A stretch of 64,000 bases of DNA. It comes from Brevibacterium senegalense. Its GTDB lineage: Bacteria; Actinomycetota; Actinomycetes; Actinomycetales; Brevibacteriaceae. This document shows, piece after piece, positions 55,809 through 64,000 of the stretch (positions are counted from its first letter, which is position 1; each line of letters begins with the position of its first letter). The stretch is from the NCBI RefSeq assembly GCF_000285835.1, contig NZ_HE978600.1, forward strand, positions 390,542 to 454,541. The letters run 5' to 3'. A program made the position numbers and the translations under genes. Below the pieces are notes generated by a model. That model worked only from the letters and a program-made list of their open reading frames with translations. It was not told the DNA's origin and searched no databases.

Positions 55809-57652
55809 TTCCCACCGCCCAGCGCCACGCCCAGGTAGTCGACGGCCTGCTCGCGGTTCACCGTCTCCTGGAGGATGAGTGAGCGCACCAGATCGTCCGG
55901 GTCCTCGACGACGCGCAGCGGGTCCTGGGGCTGCAGGCGGTGGCGGATCACCATCGTCGCCAGGACGACCCGCGACCAGTCGCCCGTCCGCGCGCCGATC
56001 TGCACGCCCTCCCACGCGAGAAAGACGGCGGAGCACAGGCAGTACAGCGCAGTCGAGATCTGCCGGGCCTGCGCCTCGTTGGCCTTGTCCCCCAGCATCT
56101 CGAGCGCGTGCAGCAGCTCCCCGGCGTAGCGCTCCAGCTCGTCCGCCAGCGGTGCGAGGACCGCGGACCCGGCGGCGGCCTCGGCGACCCCGCCCTTTGC
56201 ACCGCGGCCGGCGACCACGGCGATGAGGTCGTCCAGGTAGGCCATGAGCGGCTTGAGCGCGGAGGACCGGTGAGCGGCGCGGACGACGTCGAGCGCGACG
56301 ATGTTCGTCGTCCCCTCCCAGATCGAGCCCAGCTGGGCATCGCGGAACGTGCGGGCGTCGCCGTACTCCTCGATGTAGCCCACGCCGCCGCGGACCTCCA
56401 TCGCGTCCGCCGTGACCGTGCGGGCCTCACGGGTCGTGCGGACCTTGATGATGGGCGTGAGGATGCGCAGGACCGCCGCGGCCTCGTCGTCCCCGGCGTC
56501 CGCGCGTTCGAAGACGCGGGCGGTGTGCAGCGACATGCTGAGCCCCTGCTCCGTGGGCAGCAGCAGCTTCGACAGCTGGCGGCGCTGCAGCGGCAGGTCC
56601 AGGAGGAGCGTGCCGAAGGCCTCGCGGTGGGTGCAGACGTAGCGCGACTCGCCCAGCGCGCGGCGCATCATGCCGGCGGACCGGACCGCGTTCGACAGGC
56701 GCGACGAGTTCACCATGTCCGCCATCTGCTTGAAGCCCTGACCCACATCGCCCACGAGGTACGCGGTCGCGCCGGACAGGCTCACCTCGCCGGACGGCAT
56801 CGAGCGCGTGCCCAGCTTGTCCTTGAGCCGGACGATCCGGTAGCTGTTGCGCGTGCCGTCCGGCAGCGTCTTGGGCAGGAGGAAGAGGCCGATGCCCTTG
56901 ATGCCCCTGGGCGCGCCCTCCGGGCGGGCGAGGATCATCGTGACGTCCGCGTCCGCATTGGAGCAGAACCACTTCTCGCCCGTGAGCGACCACGTGCCGT
57001 CGCCGTTGTCCGCAGCGTGCGTCGTCGCCCGGCCCACGTCGGAGCCTGCATCCTGCTCCGTCATGAACATCGCGCCCTGCGTGAGGGTGTCGAGGGAGAC
57101 GGACGTCATCGTCGGCAGGTAGCGGTCGATGAGCTCCTGGTCGCCGAACTTCCGCAGCGTCCGGGTGAGTGCGTCCGTCATCGACACGGGGCACTCGAGG
57201 CCGAACTCGGCCTGCGCGAAGAGGTAGAAGAACATGTACTTGACGAGTGGCGGCATGGGCTTATCCCAGCCCAGCACGGGCCGGTGGCTCATCGCGTGCA
57301 TGCCCAGCTGCTCGAACGCGACCTTCTGCAGCTCGCGGTAGGCGGGGTGGACCTCGATCCACTGGTGGTCGCGGCCGGACCGCGTGCGGTGGCGCAGCAC
57401 CGGCGGATTCGTGTCCGCCAGATGCGCCCACTCGTCCATCTCGCCGCCCAGGCGCGGGCCCAGGTCCTCGAGGACCGGCTGCAGGTGGGCCAGCAGGTCC
57501 GCGTCGAGGTAGAGCGGCAAGAGCGACCGGAGGCTGCGGTCGTCCGCGTAGCGGTCGATCCCGAAGCTGTCCGGGACGGGCCAGTCCCACGTCGACGCCG
57601 CCGGCGTCTGCGCCTGTGCGCTCTCCGTCTGCGAGTCGGCGACTGCGGTCAT
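55805..57652 (-). CDS. AidB-like acyl-CoA dehydrogenase
   Basis: 615 residues, the longer AidB-type form. Signatures include FMTEQDAGSDVGRATTHA, WSLTGEKWFCSN, the FAD/AidB segment EVRGGVGYIEEYGDART and QLGSIWEGTTNIVALDV. The C-terminal extension has helical content (ELERYAGELLHALEMLGDKA). It oxidizes an acyl-CoA or has a DNA-protective role as reported for AidB. AAGGAG lies seven bases before the ATG at 57652. It forms an operon with the CoA-transferase. Confidence 0.9.
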   Translation of the reverse strand: MTAVADSQTESAQAQTPAASTWDWPVPDSFGIDRYADDRSLRSLLPLYLDADLLAHLQPVLEDLGPRLGGEMDEWAHLADTNPPVLRHRTRSGRDHQWIEVHPAYRELQKVAFEQLGMHAMSHRPVLGWDKPMPPLVKYMFFYLFAQAEFGLECPVSMTDALTRTLRKFGDQELIDRYLPTMTSVSLDTLTQGAMFMTEQDAGSDVGRATTHAADNGDGTWSLTGEKWFCSNADADVTMILARPEGAPRGIKGIGLFLLPKTLPDGTRNSYRIVRLKDKLGTRSMPSGEVSLSGATAYLVGDVGQGFKQMADMVNSSRLSNAVRSAGMMRRALGESRYVCTHREAFGTLLLDLPLQRRQLSKLLLPTEQGLSMSLHTARVFERADAGDDEAAAVLRILTPIIKVRTTREARTVTADAMEVRGGVGYIEEYGDARTFRDAQLGSIWEGTTNIVALDVVRAAHRSSALKPLMAYLDDLIAVVAGRGAKGGVAEAAAGSAVLAPLADELERYAGELLHALEMLGDKANEAQARQISTALYCLCSAVFLAWEGVQIGARTGDWSRVVLATMVIRHRLQPQDPLRVVEDPDDLVRSLILQETVNREQAVDYLGVALGGGK

Positions 57653-57753
57653 GGGGGCTCTCCTTCGAACGACCGATGCGGGGTCTCCCCCAGCGGGGAG
57701 GATCCCCTCCACCGTAGGGAGTCACGCGATAACCGTCCAAGAGTCATCCGCGA

Positions 57754-57770
57754 AGGTGAGATAATCACCT
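57754..57770. promoter_or_regulatory. inverted repeat in the LysR-dehydrogenase promoter region
   Basis: AGGTGA-GATAA-TCACCT, a perfect 6-bp inverted repeat ending three bases before the lysR ATG. It may be an autoregulatory site; LysR proteins usually bind such dyads in the divergent promoter region. Confidence 0.55.
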
Positions 57771-57773
57771 GTT

Positions 57774-58694
57774 ATGAACGACCTCGATCTGCGCCGGCTC
57801 CGCTACTTCACCGTGCTGGCCGACACCCTGCACTTCGGGCAGGCCGCCCAGCTCCTGCACATCTCCCAGCCCGGTCTCAGCGCGGAGATCAAGCGCTTCG
57901 AGACGCAGCTGGGCGTCACCCTCTTCCGCCGCTCTCCGCGCACCGCGCTCACCCACGAGGGCGAGCTCCTCCTGTCCGAGGCCGCCGCTGCTCTGGCCGG
58001 CGCCGAGAAGTTCGTCTCCGCCTCCTTGGCCCTGGCCACCGGTCGCGCCGGCGTCGTGACGATCGGGACGACCGCGACGGCCCTGGAGGACGGCCTGCTC
58101 GAGGCCGTCGCCGGGCTGCGTGCCGACGCGCCGGACCTCCAGGTCCTCGTCGAGGAGATGGCCAGCGCCGAGGCCGTCGAGGCACTGCGCACCGGTGCCG
58201 TCGACCTGGCGCTGGGGAACGCGGCCGGGGACAGCGCGGAGCTGGTCTCGACCCGACTCGCCTCCGCTCCCTTCGCCCTCGCCGTGCCGTCCGCCCGCGC
58301 ACCCGAGCCCGCGCCGGGCATCCCGACGGACGGACCGCGCAGTCTGGCCGCGTGTGCCCGGGCGCCGTTCGCGGTGTTCCGCCGGTCCGCCTCGCCCCGC
58401 TTCCACGACACGATCCGCGCACTGTGCACGGAGTCGGGCTTCGAACCGCGGTTCACGCACCGGACCCGCACGTGGCGGTCCGCCCTCGATGCCGTGAGCG
58501 CCGGGGGATGCGTCGCCCTCGCCCCGGAGCCCATCGCCCGCGCACGCGCCGCGTCGGATCCGCGCGTCGACGTCGCCCTCATCGTCGATTCGCACCTGCG
58601 GGCGGAATCCTGGATCAGCCGGCGCGCGGACTCCTCCTCTGCGGTCCTCGACCGCGTCGAGCAGGCCGTGATCGACGCCCTGGGCGAGGACTGA
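57774..58694 (+). CDS. LysR-family regulator
   Basis: A 306-residue LysR protein with an N-terminal winged HTH (LRRLRYFTVLADTLHFGQAAQLLHISQPGLSAEIKRFE) and a two-lobed effector domain. It diverges from the acyl-CoA dehydrogenase/CoA-transferase operon and is its likely activator. Confidence 0.9.
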   Translation: MNDLDLRRLRYFTVLADTLHFGQAAQLLHISQPGLSAEIKRFETQLGVTLFRRSPRTALTHEGELLLSEAAAALAGAEKFVSASLALATGRAGVVTIGTTATALEDGLLEAVAGLRADAPDLQVLVEEMASAEAVEALRTGAVDLALGNAAGDSAELVSTRLASAPFALAVPSARAPEPAPGIPTDGPRSLAACARAPFAVFRRSASPRFHDTIRALCTESGFEPRFTHRTRTWRSALDAVSAGGCVALAPEPIARARAASDPRVDVALIVDSHLRAESWISRRADSSSAVLDRVEQAVIDALGED

Positions 58695-58700
58695 GCGGCC

Positions 58701-58919
58701 TCAGTCGCAGACCCCGTCGATCGAGCAGGAGGCTCCCTGTGCGCTCGCGAAGAGGTCGTCGAGCGTGGGCAGCGCATCGGGGGCCTCGGTGGCCGCTCCA
58801 GGATCCTCGGCGCCCTCGGCAGGGTGGTCCTCGACACGCGCCTCATCTGCCTGGGTCGTGCCCTCCGTGGCGTTCGCTTCGTCCGTGGTGTCCCTACCGT
58901 TCATCTCCGTCGGCCTCAT
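58701..58919 (-). CDS. small acidic protein coupled to frnE
   Basis: 72 residues, rich in Asp, Glu, Ala and Thr, ending LFASAQGASCSIDGVCD. The ATG overlaps the stop of the DsbA-like gene (GTATGA), so translation is coupled. A conserved-looking C-terminal CSIDGVC with two cysteines next to a thiol oxidoreductase suggests a substrate or partner of that enzyme. Not recognized as a known family. Confidence 0.6.
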   Translation of the reverse strand: MRPTEMNGRDTTDEANATEGTTQADEARVEDHPAEGAEDPGAATEAPDALPTLDDLFASAQGASCSIDGVCD

Positions 58920-59620
58920 ACTCCGCTCACCTCCTGTGCGTCCGCCAGCTGGCGCAGCGCCCGGCGGTACGTGTCGATGTCCATGGCGCCGGGGGCCGCC
59001 ATCCGCTCGTCGAAGACCATGAAGGGCACGCCTTGAGCCCCCATCTGCCGGGCCTGCTGGATGTCCGCGGTGACCGCGGCCTCGGCGGCGGTGTCGTCAC
59101 CGGAGGAGGCGACGCGCACGGCGTCCGCCGGGGCACCTGCGGCGACGGCCTGCGCGATGATCGCGTCTTGGTCGAACGGGTCCAGAGCGCCGGCGAAGTA
59201 CCCGTCCTGGATCGTGGAGAAGAACGCGGCGGCGGCCGACGTCCCCGCGTGGGTCTCGACGACTTTGACGATCCGGTGCAGCGCGCGGGTGTTCGCCATG
59301 GGACGCTCGACGACGTATGGGCGGTCGATCTCCGCGGCCATCTCACCGATCCGCTGCTCCATCGCCTCGACCTGGTCGCGCGGCATCCCCTTCGCCCGCA
59401 CGAGGTGGTCGAGGTTGGACGGCGCGTCCGCGTGCGCGTGCGGCGCGGAGGGATCGAGCTCGAACGAGTGCACCCGCAGATCCACGTCGACGCCCTCCGC
59501 CGCGATCGCCTCGTCCAACCGCGCCTGGCCCACGTAGCACCACGGGCACACGAGGTCCGTCCACACGTCGATGCGGACTGTCCGCGTCTCCGCCGTCTGC
59601 TGATCCACTGCCTCTGTCAT
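58916..59620 (-). CDS. frnE: FrnE-like DsbA-family thiol oxidoreductase
   Basis: 234 residues with the thioredoxin-fold active site Cys25-Pro-Trp-Cys28 (WTDLVCPWCYVG), the long helical insertion of DsbA proteins, and the cis-proline region GAQGVPFMVFDERM. FrnE-type proteins are cytoplasmic in actinobacteria and linked to oxidative stress. There is no signal peptide. GGGGAG lies four bases before the ATG at 59620. An operon with the 72-residue protein follows. Confidence 0.88.
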   Translation of the reverse strand: MTEAVDQQTAETRTVRIDVWTDLVCPWCYVGQARLDEAIAAEGVDVDLRVHSFELDPSAPHAHADAPSNLDHLVRAKGMPRDQVEAMEQRIGEMAAEIDRPYVVERPMANTRALHRIVKVVETHAGTSAAAAFFSTIQDGYFAGALDPFDQDAIIAQAVAAGAPADAVRVASSGDDTAAEAAVTADIQQARQMGAQGVPFMVFDERMAAPGAMDIDTYRRALRQLADAQEVSGV

Positions 59621-59857
59621 GCCGCTCCCCTGATCTTTCCCGCACGCGCTCACCCGTGCGCATCTGCCCGGTGAACACCGCTCCGGACGCCGTCATTCCC
59701 GCCGGGCCCACACACGCGCAGGTTTCTGCTCACTCTGCGCAGGTTCCGCTTCCATTCCTGAGCGTTACACGCTTATACTCGCTGGAATCTGTGTGCTCTC
59801 TGAGTGCGCACGCACCCGCACTCCCCCCCCTCACCCGCACCCCACTAGGAGTCCACC
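59621..59857. promoter_or_regulatory. promoter region of the gntP operon
   Basis: Contains a good -10 box TATACT at 59774-59779 and two direct copies of GCGCAGGTT (59717-59725 and 59738-59746) 21 bases apart, upstream of it. The latter may be operators for the DeoR protein encoded at the end of the operon. A run of C at 59822-59829 and CTAGGAG before the gntP ATG follow. Confidence 0.5.
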
Positions 59858-61333
59858 ATGGACGTGCAGCTGCTGTTCGCGCTGGTCCTGGGCATCACGA
59901 CGATCGTCGTGCTCGTGCTCGCAACCCGGCTCGACGCCTTCGTCGCCCTCCTCATCGCAGGCATCGTCACCGGCGTCGTCGCCGGCTCCGGCTTCGTCGA
60001 GACCGTCGGCTGGATCACCGACGGCTTCGGAAGCACCCTCGCCAGCGTCGGCATCGTCATCGGCCTGGGCGTCTTCATCGGCAAGATCCTCGAGGTCTCC
60101 GGCGCCGCGGACGCCCTGGCCCGCGCCTTCCTCCGCCTGTTCGGCAAGGGCCGCGAACCGTGGGCGATGGCGTCCGTGGGTTCGCTCGTGTCGATCCCCG
60201 TCTTCTGCGACTCCGGCTACGTCATCATGAACCCGCTCGCCCGGTCGATCGCGCGCGTCAAGAAGGGCGCGTACGTGACGCTGGCACTGGCGCTGGGCTG
60301 CGGCATGACGCTCACCCACCACATGGTCCCGCCCACGCCCGGCCCGCTGGCCGTCACCGGCATCCTGGGCGCGGACATGGGCTCCGTCATCCTCACCGGT
60401 GTCATCTTCACGGTCCTCCTCCTGCCGGTCGTCGTCGTCTACGCCCGCTGGATCGGGCCCCGCCTGGAGTCCCGTCTCAACACCGTCGTCGCCGAGGACG
60501 TCTACGGCTCCCGCCACGACGTCGCCCTGGCCGCGCGCGGCGGCTCGACGGACTCCGCGGACGTCTCCGGCATCGTCACCTACCGCCCCGAGGACTTCCT
60601 GGGCGAGACCCCGGCCGGCCGCAAGCCGCACCGCACGAACGCCCTCCTGGGCTCGCTGCCGCTCGTCATCCCGCTGCTGCTCATCGTCCTCAACACCGTC
60701 TCCTCCGCGATCGACCAGGGCAACCAGGGCATCATCGGCGACCAGGAGGTCGACTACGTCCCGTCCGCGTGGGCCCAGCCGCTCGTCTTCCTGGGCAACC
60801 CCGTCGTCGCACTCACGATCGGCGTCATCCTCGCCGTCTACGTGCTGCTGCCCCGCTGGACGCCGCGCACCCAGGTGCACGGCTGGCTGTCCGAGGCCGC
60901 GGGCTCCGCCGGCCTCATCCTCCTCATCACCGGTGCCGGCGGCGGCCTGGGCATGGTGCTGCGCGAGTCCGGCGTGGGCGACGCACTGGCCGCCGCGGTC
61001 GCCGCGACCCCGCTGCCGGCGTTCTTCGTGCCGTTCATCATCGCGACCGTCGTCCGCATCGCGCAGGGCTCCGGCACCGTCGCGATGATCACCGCCGCCT
61101 CCGTCTCCGCCTCCGTCGTCGCGGAGTCCGGCCTGGACCCGCTCGTCGCCGTCATGGCCTGCACCGCCGGGTCGATGGTGTTCTCCTACTTCAACGACTC
61201 CTACTTCTGGGTCGTCACGAAGTTCTCCGGCCTGGACGGGCTCGAGGCCCTCAAGGGCTGGTCCGGCATCACCACCGCCGTGTGGGCCGGGTCGATCCCG
61301 CTGCTCGTCGTCCTCAACCTGGTCGTGGGCTGA
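59858..61333 (+). CDS. GntP-family sugar-acid permease
   Basis: 491 residues with about 12-14 hydrophobic helices. GntP signatures include IPVFCDSGYVIMNPL and LTHHMVPPTPGPLAVTGILGAD, and AQGSGTVAMITAASVSASVV sits near the end. These transport gluconate-like acids by proton symport. It is the first gene of a four-gene operon with sugar-acid kinase, dehydrogenase and regulator. The start is at the ATG at 59858 with AGGAG upstream. Confidence 0.92.
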   Translation: MDVQLLFALVLGITTIVVLVLATRLDAFVALLIAGIVTGVVAGSGFVETVGWITDGFGSTLASVGIVIGLGVFIGKILEVSGAADALARAFLRLFGKGREPWAMASVGSLVSIPVFCDSGYVIMNPLARSIARVKKGAYVTLALALGCGMTLTHHMVPPTPGPLAVTGILGADMGSVILTGVIFTVLLLPVVVVYARWIGPRLESRLNTVVAEDVYGSRHDVALAARGGSTDSADVSGIVTYRPEDFLGETPAGRKPHRTNALLGSLPLVIPLLLIVLNTVSSAIDQGNQGIIGDQEVDYVPSAWAQPLVFLGNPVVALTIGVILAVYVLLPRWTPRTQVHGWLSEAAGSAGLILLITGAGGGLGMVLRESGVGDALAAAVAATPLPAFFVPFIIATVVRIAQGSGTVAMITAASVSASVVAESGLDPLVAVMACTAGSMVFSYFNDSYFWVVTKFSGLDGLEALKGWSGITTAVWAGSIPLLVVLNLVVG

Positions 61334-61343
61334 GGCGGGTCAC

Positions 61344-62699
61344 ATGGCGGACGTCCTCATCGTCGGCGACGATCTGACCGGTTCGAACGGTGCGGCGACG
61401 GGCATGGCCCGCCGCGGCCTGCGCACCGCCACGCTGCGCGTGGGCGAGGCACACGAACGGATCACGGCCCAGAGGGAGAACTACGACGCCCTCGTCGTCA
61501 CGACCGACTCGCGTCACCTCCCCGCCGCCGAGGCCGCCCGCCTCACCGCTGCCGCCGTCCGAGCCGCGTGGCCGGCCTCCTTCGTCTCCTCCCGCTGCGA
61601 TTCGACGCTGCGGGGCAACGTGGGGGCCCAGGCGCAGGCGGTCATCGACACGGTCCGGGAACTGACGGACCGCCCGGTCATCGGCCTCTGCATGCCCGCG
61701 TTCCCGTCCGCAGACCGGCAGACGGTGGGCGGTCTGCAGCTCATGGGCGGCAGGCGGCTGGAGCTCACGGAGCTCGCCCACGACGTGCGCACCCCCATGA
61801 CGAGTTCGTCCGTCGCCGTCGCCCTGGAGAAGGACTCGACGCTCACGTGCGCGCACGTCGACCTCGAGACCGTCACCGCCGGCGGACGGACGCTCGAGGA
61901 TGCGATGCATCAGCTACTCGCGTCCTCCCCGGACGTGCTGATCGGCGACGCGTACACGGAGGACCACCTCGACGAGCTGGCACGGGCGGCCCTGGCCGTC
62001 CGCCCGGAAGCGCTGTGGGTGGGGATCGACCCCGGCCCCGGCAGCTGGGCGCTGGCCGCACGGATGGGCCTGACCGGCAGTGAGGCCGCACGGCCGCTGC
62101 TGGCCGTCTCCGGCTCCGCCACGGAGCTCACCCGCGCGCAGCTGGCCGCACTGGGCCAGTCCCGTGCCGTGTCCGTCGTCCGCCCCGTCTTCCTCCCGGG
62201 CACCCGCCGGATCGACGTCGAGGCGACGGCCCGCGACGTCTCCCGCGACCTGCGCGCCGCCGCGGGCACGGAGCCGATCGTCCTGCTCGCCACCGTCCTG
62301 GACGTCTCCGACATCTTCGACCTCACGGAGGCGGAGTCCGACGACATCCCCCACGCCCTGGGCCGCGTCATCCGTCTCGTCCTCGAAGACACCGGTGACG
62401 AGGAGAGCGCCCCGGCCGTGGGCGGCCTCTACACGACGGGCGGTGACGTGACCGCGGAGGTCCTCGACGGCCTCGGCGGCGTAGGCATCGAGATCCACGG
62501 TGAGGTAGTCCCGCTCGCCACGTCCGGCACCGTCGTGGGCGGGCCCGCGGCAGGTCTGCCCATCGTCACGAAGGGCGGTCTCGTGGGCGACACGGACACC
62601 GCGATCGTCTGCCTCGACGCGCTGGCCCAGTTGGCCCGCGCCGGCGCCCCTCAGTACCGCGACACACCCCGCACCACCTCTGGGAAGGAATCCTCATGA
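61344..62699 (+). CDS. DUF1537 four-carbon sugar-acid kinase
   Basis: A 451-residue protein of the DtnK/OtnK type. The N-terminal domain has VLIVGDDLTGSNGAATGMARRG and SSRCDSTLRGNVGAQ. The C-terminal nucleotide-binding part has LYTTGGDVTAEVLDGLG and IVTKGGLVGD. With a PdxA2-type partner the family phosphorylates D-threonate or D-erythronate at C4. The start overlaps nothing; the stop overlaps the pdxA2 start (ATGA). Confidence 0.9.
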   Translation: MADVLIVGDDLTGSNGAATGMARRGLRTATLRVGEAHERITAQRENYDALVVTTDSRHLPAAEAARLTAAAVRAAWPASFVSSRCDSTLRGNVGAQAQAVIDTVRELTDRPVIGLCMPAFPSADRQTVGGLQLMGGRRLELTELAHDVRTPMTSSSVAVALEKDSTLTCAHVDLETVTAGGRTLEDAMHQLLASSPDVLIGDAYTEDHLDELARAALAVRPEALWVGIDPGPGSWALAARMGLTGSEAARPLLAVSGSATELTRAQLAALGQSRAVSVVRPVFLPGTRRIDVEATARDVSRDLRAAAGTEPIVLLATVLDVSDIFDLTEAESDDIPHALGRVIRLVLEDTGDEESAPAVGGLYTTGGDVTAEVLDGLGGVGIEIHGEVVPLATSGTVVGGPAAGLPIVTKGGLVGDTDTAIVCLDALAQLARAGAPQYRDTPRTTSGKESS

Positions 62700-63742
62700 C
62701 CGCACCCGTCCTCGCCCTCACCCCCGGCGACCCCGTGGGCATCGGGCCGGAGATCACCGCCGCCGTCCTCCACGAGTACGCCGGAGACAACTCCGTCCAC
62801 GGCATCGCGGTGGCGGACGCGTCCGTCATGCGTCGCGCGGTCGAGGTGCTGGGCCTCGACGCCGAGGTCCGGGTCGTGTCCTCGTGGGACGCCCCCTCCG
62901 CCGGTGCCGGTGTCATCGACGTGTTCGACATCGACGTGCTGGGCGAGGAGCAGCTGGAGTGGGGCGTCGTCGACGCCCGCGCGGGCCGGGCGGCCGTCCG
63001 CGCGATCGAGGTCGCGACGACGGCGGCGATGGAGCAGAAGGTCGCGGGCATCGTGACCGGCCCCATCAACAAGGAGGCGATCTGGCAGGCGGGCTCCGAG
63101 CACCTGGGGCACACGGAGATGCTGGGGGCGCTGACCGGCGTCACGAAGCAGGACACGATGTTCGTCGTCGAGCGCTCGCATGTCCCCGGCCACCACATGC
63201 ACGTGTTCTTCGCGACCCGCCACATGTCGCTGCGGAAGGCGCTCGACGCGATCACGGTCGACACGCAGGCGGATTCGATCCGGCGGGCCCATCGGGCGCT
63301 CGAGGTGTACGGGATCGAGAACCCGCGCCTGGCGACCGCCGCGATCAACCCGCACGGCGGCGAGAACGGCGCGTTCGGCGACGAGGAGATCGAGGTGCTG
63401 ACCCCCGCGCTCGAGCGGGTGCGGGCCGAGGGCCTCGACGTCGCCGGCCCCGTCCCGGCGGACTCCGTCTTCCACCAGGGGCTCACCGGCCGGTACGACG
63501 GGATCCTGTCGCAGTACCACGACCAGGGCCACATCGCGGCGAAGACCTTCGACTTCGACGGCACGATCTCCGTGACCGTGGGGCTGCCGATCCTGCGCAC
63601 CAGCGTCGACCACGGCACCGCCTTCGACATCGCCGGCCAGGGCAAGGCCGACCCCGGCACCATGCGCTCCGCGTTCCGCGCGGCGATCGGCTACGCGCCG
63701 TTCGTCGACGGGATCCGCGCGGAGTACCTGCCCCGGTCATGA
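62696..63742 (+). CDS. pdxA2: PdxA2-type 4-phospho-sugar-acid dehydrogenase
   Basis: 348 residues with the PdxA opening LALTPGDPVGIGPEI, GIVTGPINKEAIW, HTEMLG, the metal-ligand His regions SHVPGHHMHVFF and QYHDQGHIAAKTF, and SVDHGTAFDIAGQGKADPG. In this setting it oxidizes and decarboxylates the 4-phosphate product of the DUF1537 kinase to dihydroxyacetone phosphate. It is not vitamin B6 PdxA, as no pdx genes are adjacent. Confidence 0.9.
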   Translation: MTAPVLALTPGDPVGIGPEITAAVLHEYAGDNSVHGIAVADASVMRRAVEVLGLDAEVRVVSSWDAPSAGAGVIDVFDIDVLGEEQLEWGVVDARAGRAAVRAIEVATTAAMEQKVAGIVTGPINKEAIWQAGSEHLGHTEMLGALTGVTKQDTMFVVERSHVPGHHMHVFFATRHMSLRKALDAITVDTQADSIRRAHRALEVYGIENPRLATAAINPHGGENGAFGDEEIEVLTPALERVRAEGLDVAGPVPADSVFHQGLTGRYDGILSQYHDQGHIAAKTFDFDGTISVTVGLPILRTSVDHGTAFDIAGQGKADPGTMRSAFRAAIGYAPFVDGIRAEYLPRS

Positions 63743-63752
63743 GGGTCCGCCC

Positions 63753-64000
63753 GTGACCCCCGCAGCGGCCGCACGCCCCCACCGCGCGACCCGGGACCGT
63801 CGCGACGCCCTCATGGGGCTCGTCCGGTCCGGGACCGTGCGGGTCGAGGACCTGGCTGAGCGCTTGGATGTCTCTCCCTCGACGGTGCGCCGCGATCTGG
63901 CCGCGCTCGAGTCCGACGGCCACGTCTCGCGCACCTACGGCGGCGCGATCACGGGTGCGCCCTACCGCGACCGCGCGCTGGGCGAGCGGCTGGCGGCCAA
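63753..64000 (+). CDS. DeoR-family regulator, N-terminal part
   Basis: Begins with a GTG at 63753 (VTPAAAARPHRATRDRRDALM) 11 bases after pdxA2 and runs off the right edge. It contains the DeoR HTH (LVRSGTVRVEDLAERLDVSPSTVRRDLAALE) and the family's RTYGGA linker. It presumably represses the gntP operon when no sugar acid is present. Confidence 0.85.
   Translation, partial: MTPAAAARPHRATRDRRDALMGLVRSGTVRVEDLAERLDVSPSTVRRDLAALESDGHVSRTYGGAITGAPYRDRALGERLAA

Noticed and set aside
58701..58919. Mycofactocin-type precursor peptide
   Set aside because: The tail lacks the terminal VY of the precursor and no radical-SAM or other mycofactocin genes are adjacent.
55940..59674. A plus-strand open frame of 1244 codons
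   Set aside because: It is antisense to the acyl-CoA dehydrogenase, crosses the LysR and FrnE genes and is arginine/proline-rich noise.
62696..63742. pdxA for vitamin B6 synthesis
   Set aside because: Context with a DUF1537 kinase and GntP permease points to the PdxA2 catabolic subgroup.

Overview
The window is high-GC Gram-positive (actinobacterial) DNA, probably from an order Micrococcales organism such as a Brevibacterium, Brachybacterium or Microbacterium relative. This rests on the very high GC content, the GTG starts, the SCO6880/DUF2637/prim-pol conjugation proteins and the FrnE-type DsbA. I cannot name the genus. Two parts are visible: a large integrated conjugative element (ICE) from the left edge to about 54.5 kb, and chromosomal backbone from a tRNA-Ala(CGC) gene (54479-54551, minus strand) to the right edge.

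ICE, left to right. At 1-650 is a partial IS3-family insertion sequence. It has cut off the front of a large serine recombinase whose C-terminal half survives (650-1759), fused in frame to a helix-turn-helix protein. At 1783-6632 (minus strand) is a complete four-gene Qat anti-phage operon: qatA (KAP ATPase), qatB, qatC (QueC-like) and qatD (TatD-like nuclease). At 6815-8222 are a resolvase-like protein lacking two conserved catalytic-site residues, a membrane protein and a truncated DprA-like protein. At 8271-10910 is a mercury module (merB and merA facing merR, with a clear MerR-type operator between them). At 10960-13315 are a recombinase remnant, an IS481-family transposase and a cmx-type chloramphenicol exporter. 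At 13708-17271 is a MobF relaxase-helicase, facing a frameshifted cytosine-5 DNA methyltransferase. At 18833-33028 is a copper cargo island: cueP, a DUF305 lipoprotein, DUF6153, two MFS exporters, a flavoprotein reductase, a TetR regulator, copZ, a His-rich secreted protein, copA, a YHS protein, a ydhK-like lipoprotein, a frameshifted copB and csoR. Two CsoR-type operators sit in front of its two rightward units. At 33091-52640 is the transfer module: AraC regulator, ArdC-like antirestriction protein, prim-pol, DUF2637, a sigma-region-2-like protein, ParB, a VirB8-like protein, a M23 peptidase, two tandem pilin-like proteins, a TrbL/VirB6-like channel, SCO6880, a VirB4-like ATPase, a VirD4 coupling protein and SSB. 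It is interrupted by a reverse-oriented CHAT-domain protease gene. At 52807-54540 is the intact serine integrase, which runs into the 3' end of the tRNA gene and so marks the right attachment junction.

The ICE backbone units share a short element, GGTGCACCTG plus a less conserved tail, seen at nine places. It usually lies just after a stem-loop and just before a transfer gene, and I did not see it in the metal cargo or in front of chromosomal genes. It is the best candidate here for an undescribed element-wide control signal. Other leads are the CHAT protease in the transfer module, the twin integrases with conserved hairpins in their coding ends, a stem-loop over the integrase ribosome-binding site, and several small unannotated genes.

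Chromosome (54.6-64 kb): a class III CoA-transferase and an AidB-like acyl-CoA dehydrogenase form one operon, with a divergent LysR regulator. Next is a FrnE-type DsbA oxidoreductase with a coupled 72-residue protein. Last is a GntP permease, DUF1537 sugar-acid kinase, PdxA2-type dehydrogenase and DeoR regulator operon, which fits uptake and breakdown of a four-carbon sugar acid such as D-threonate.
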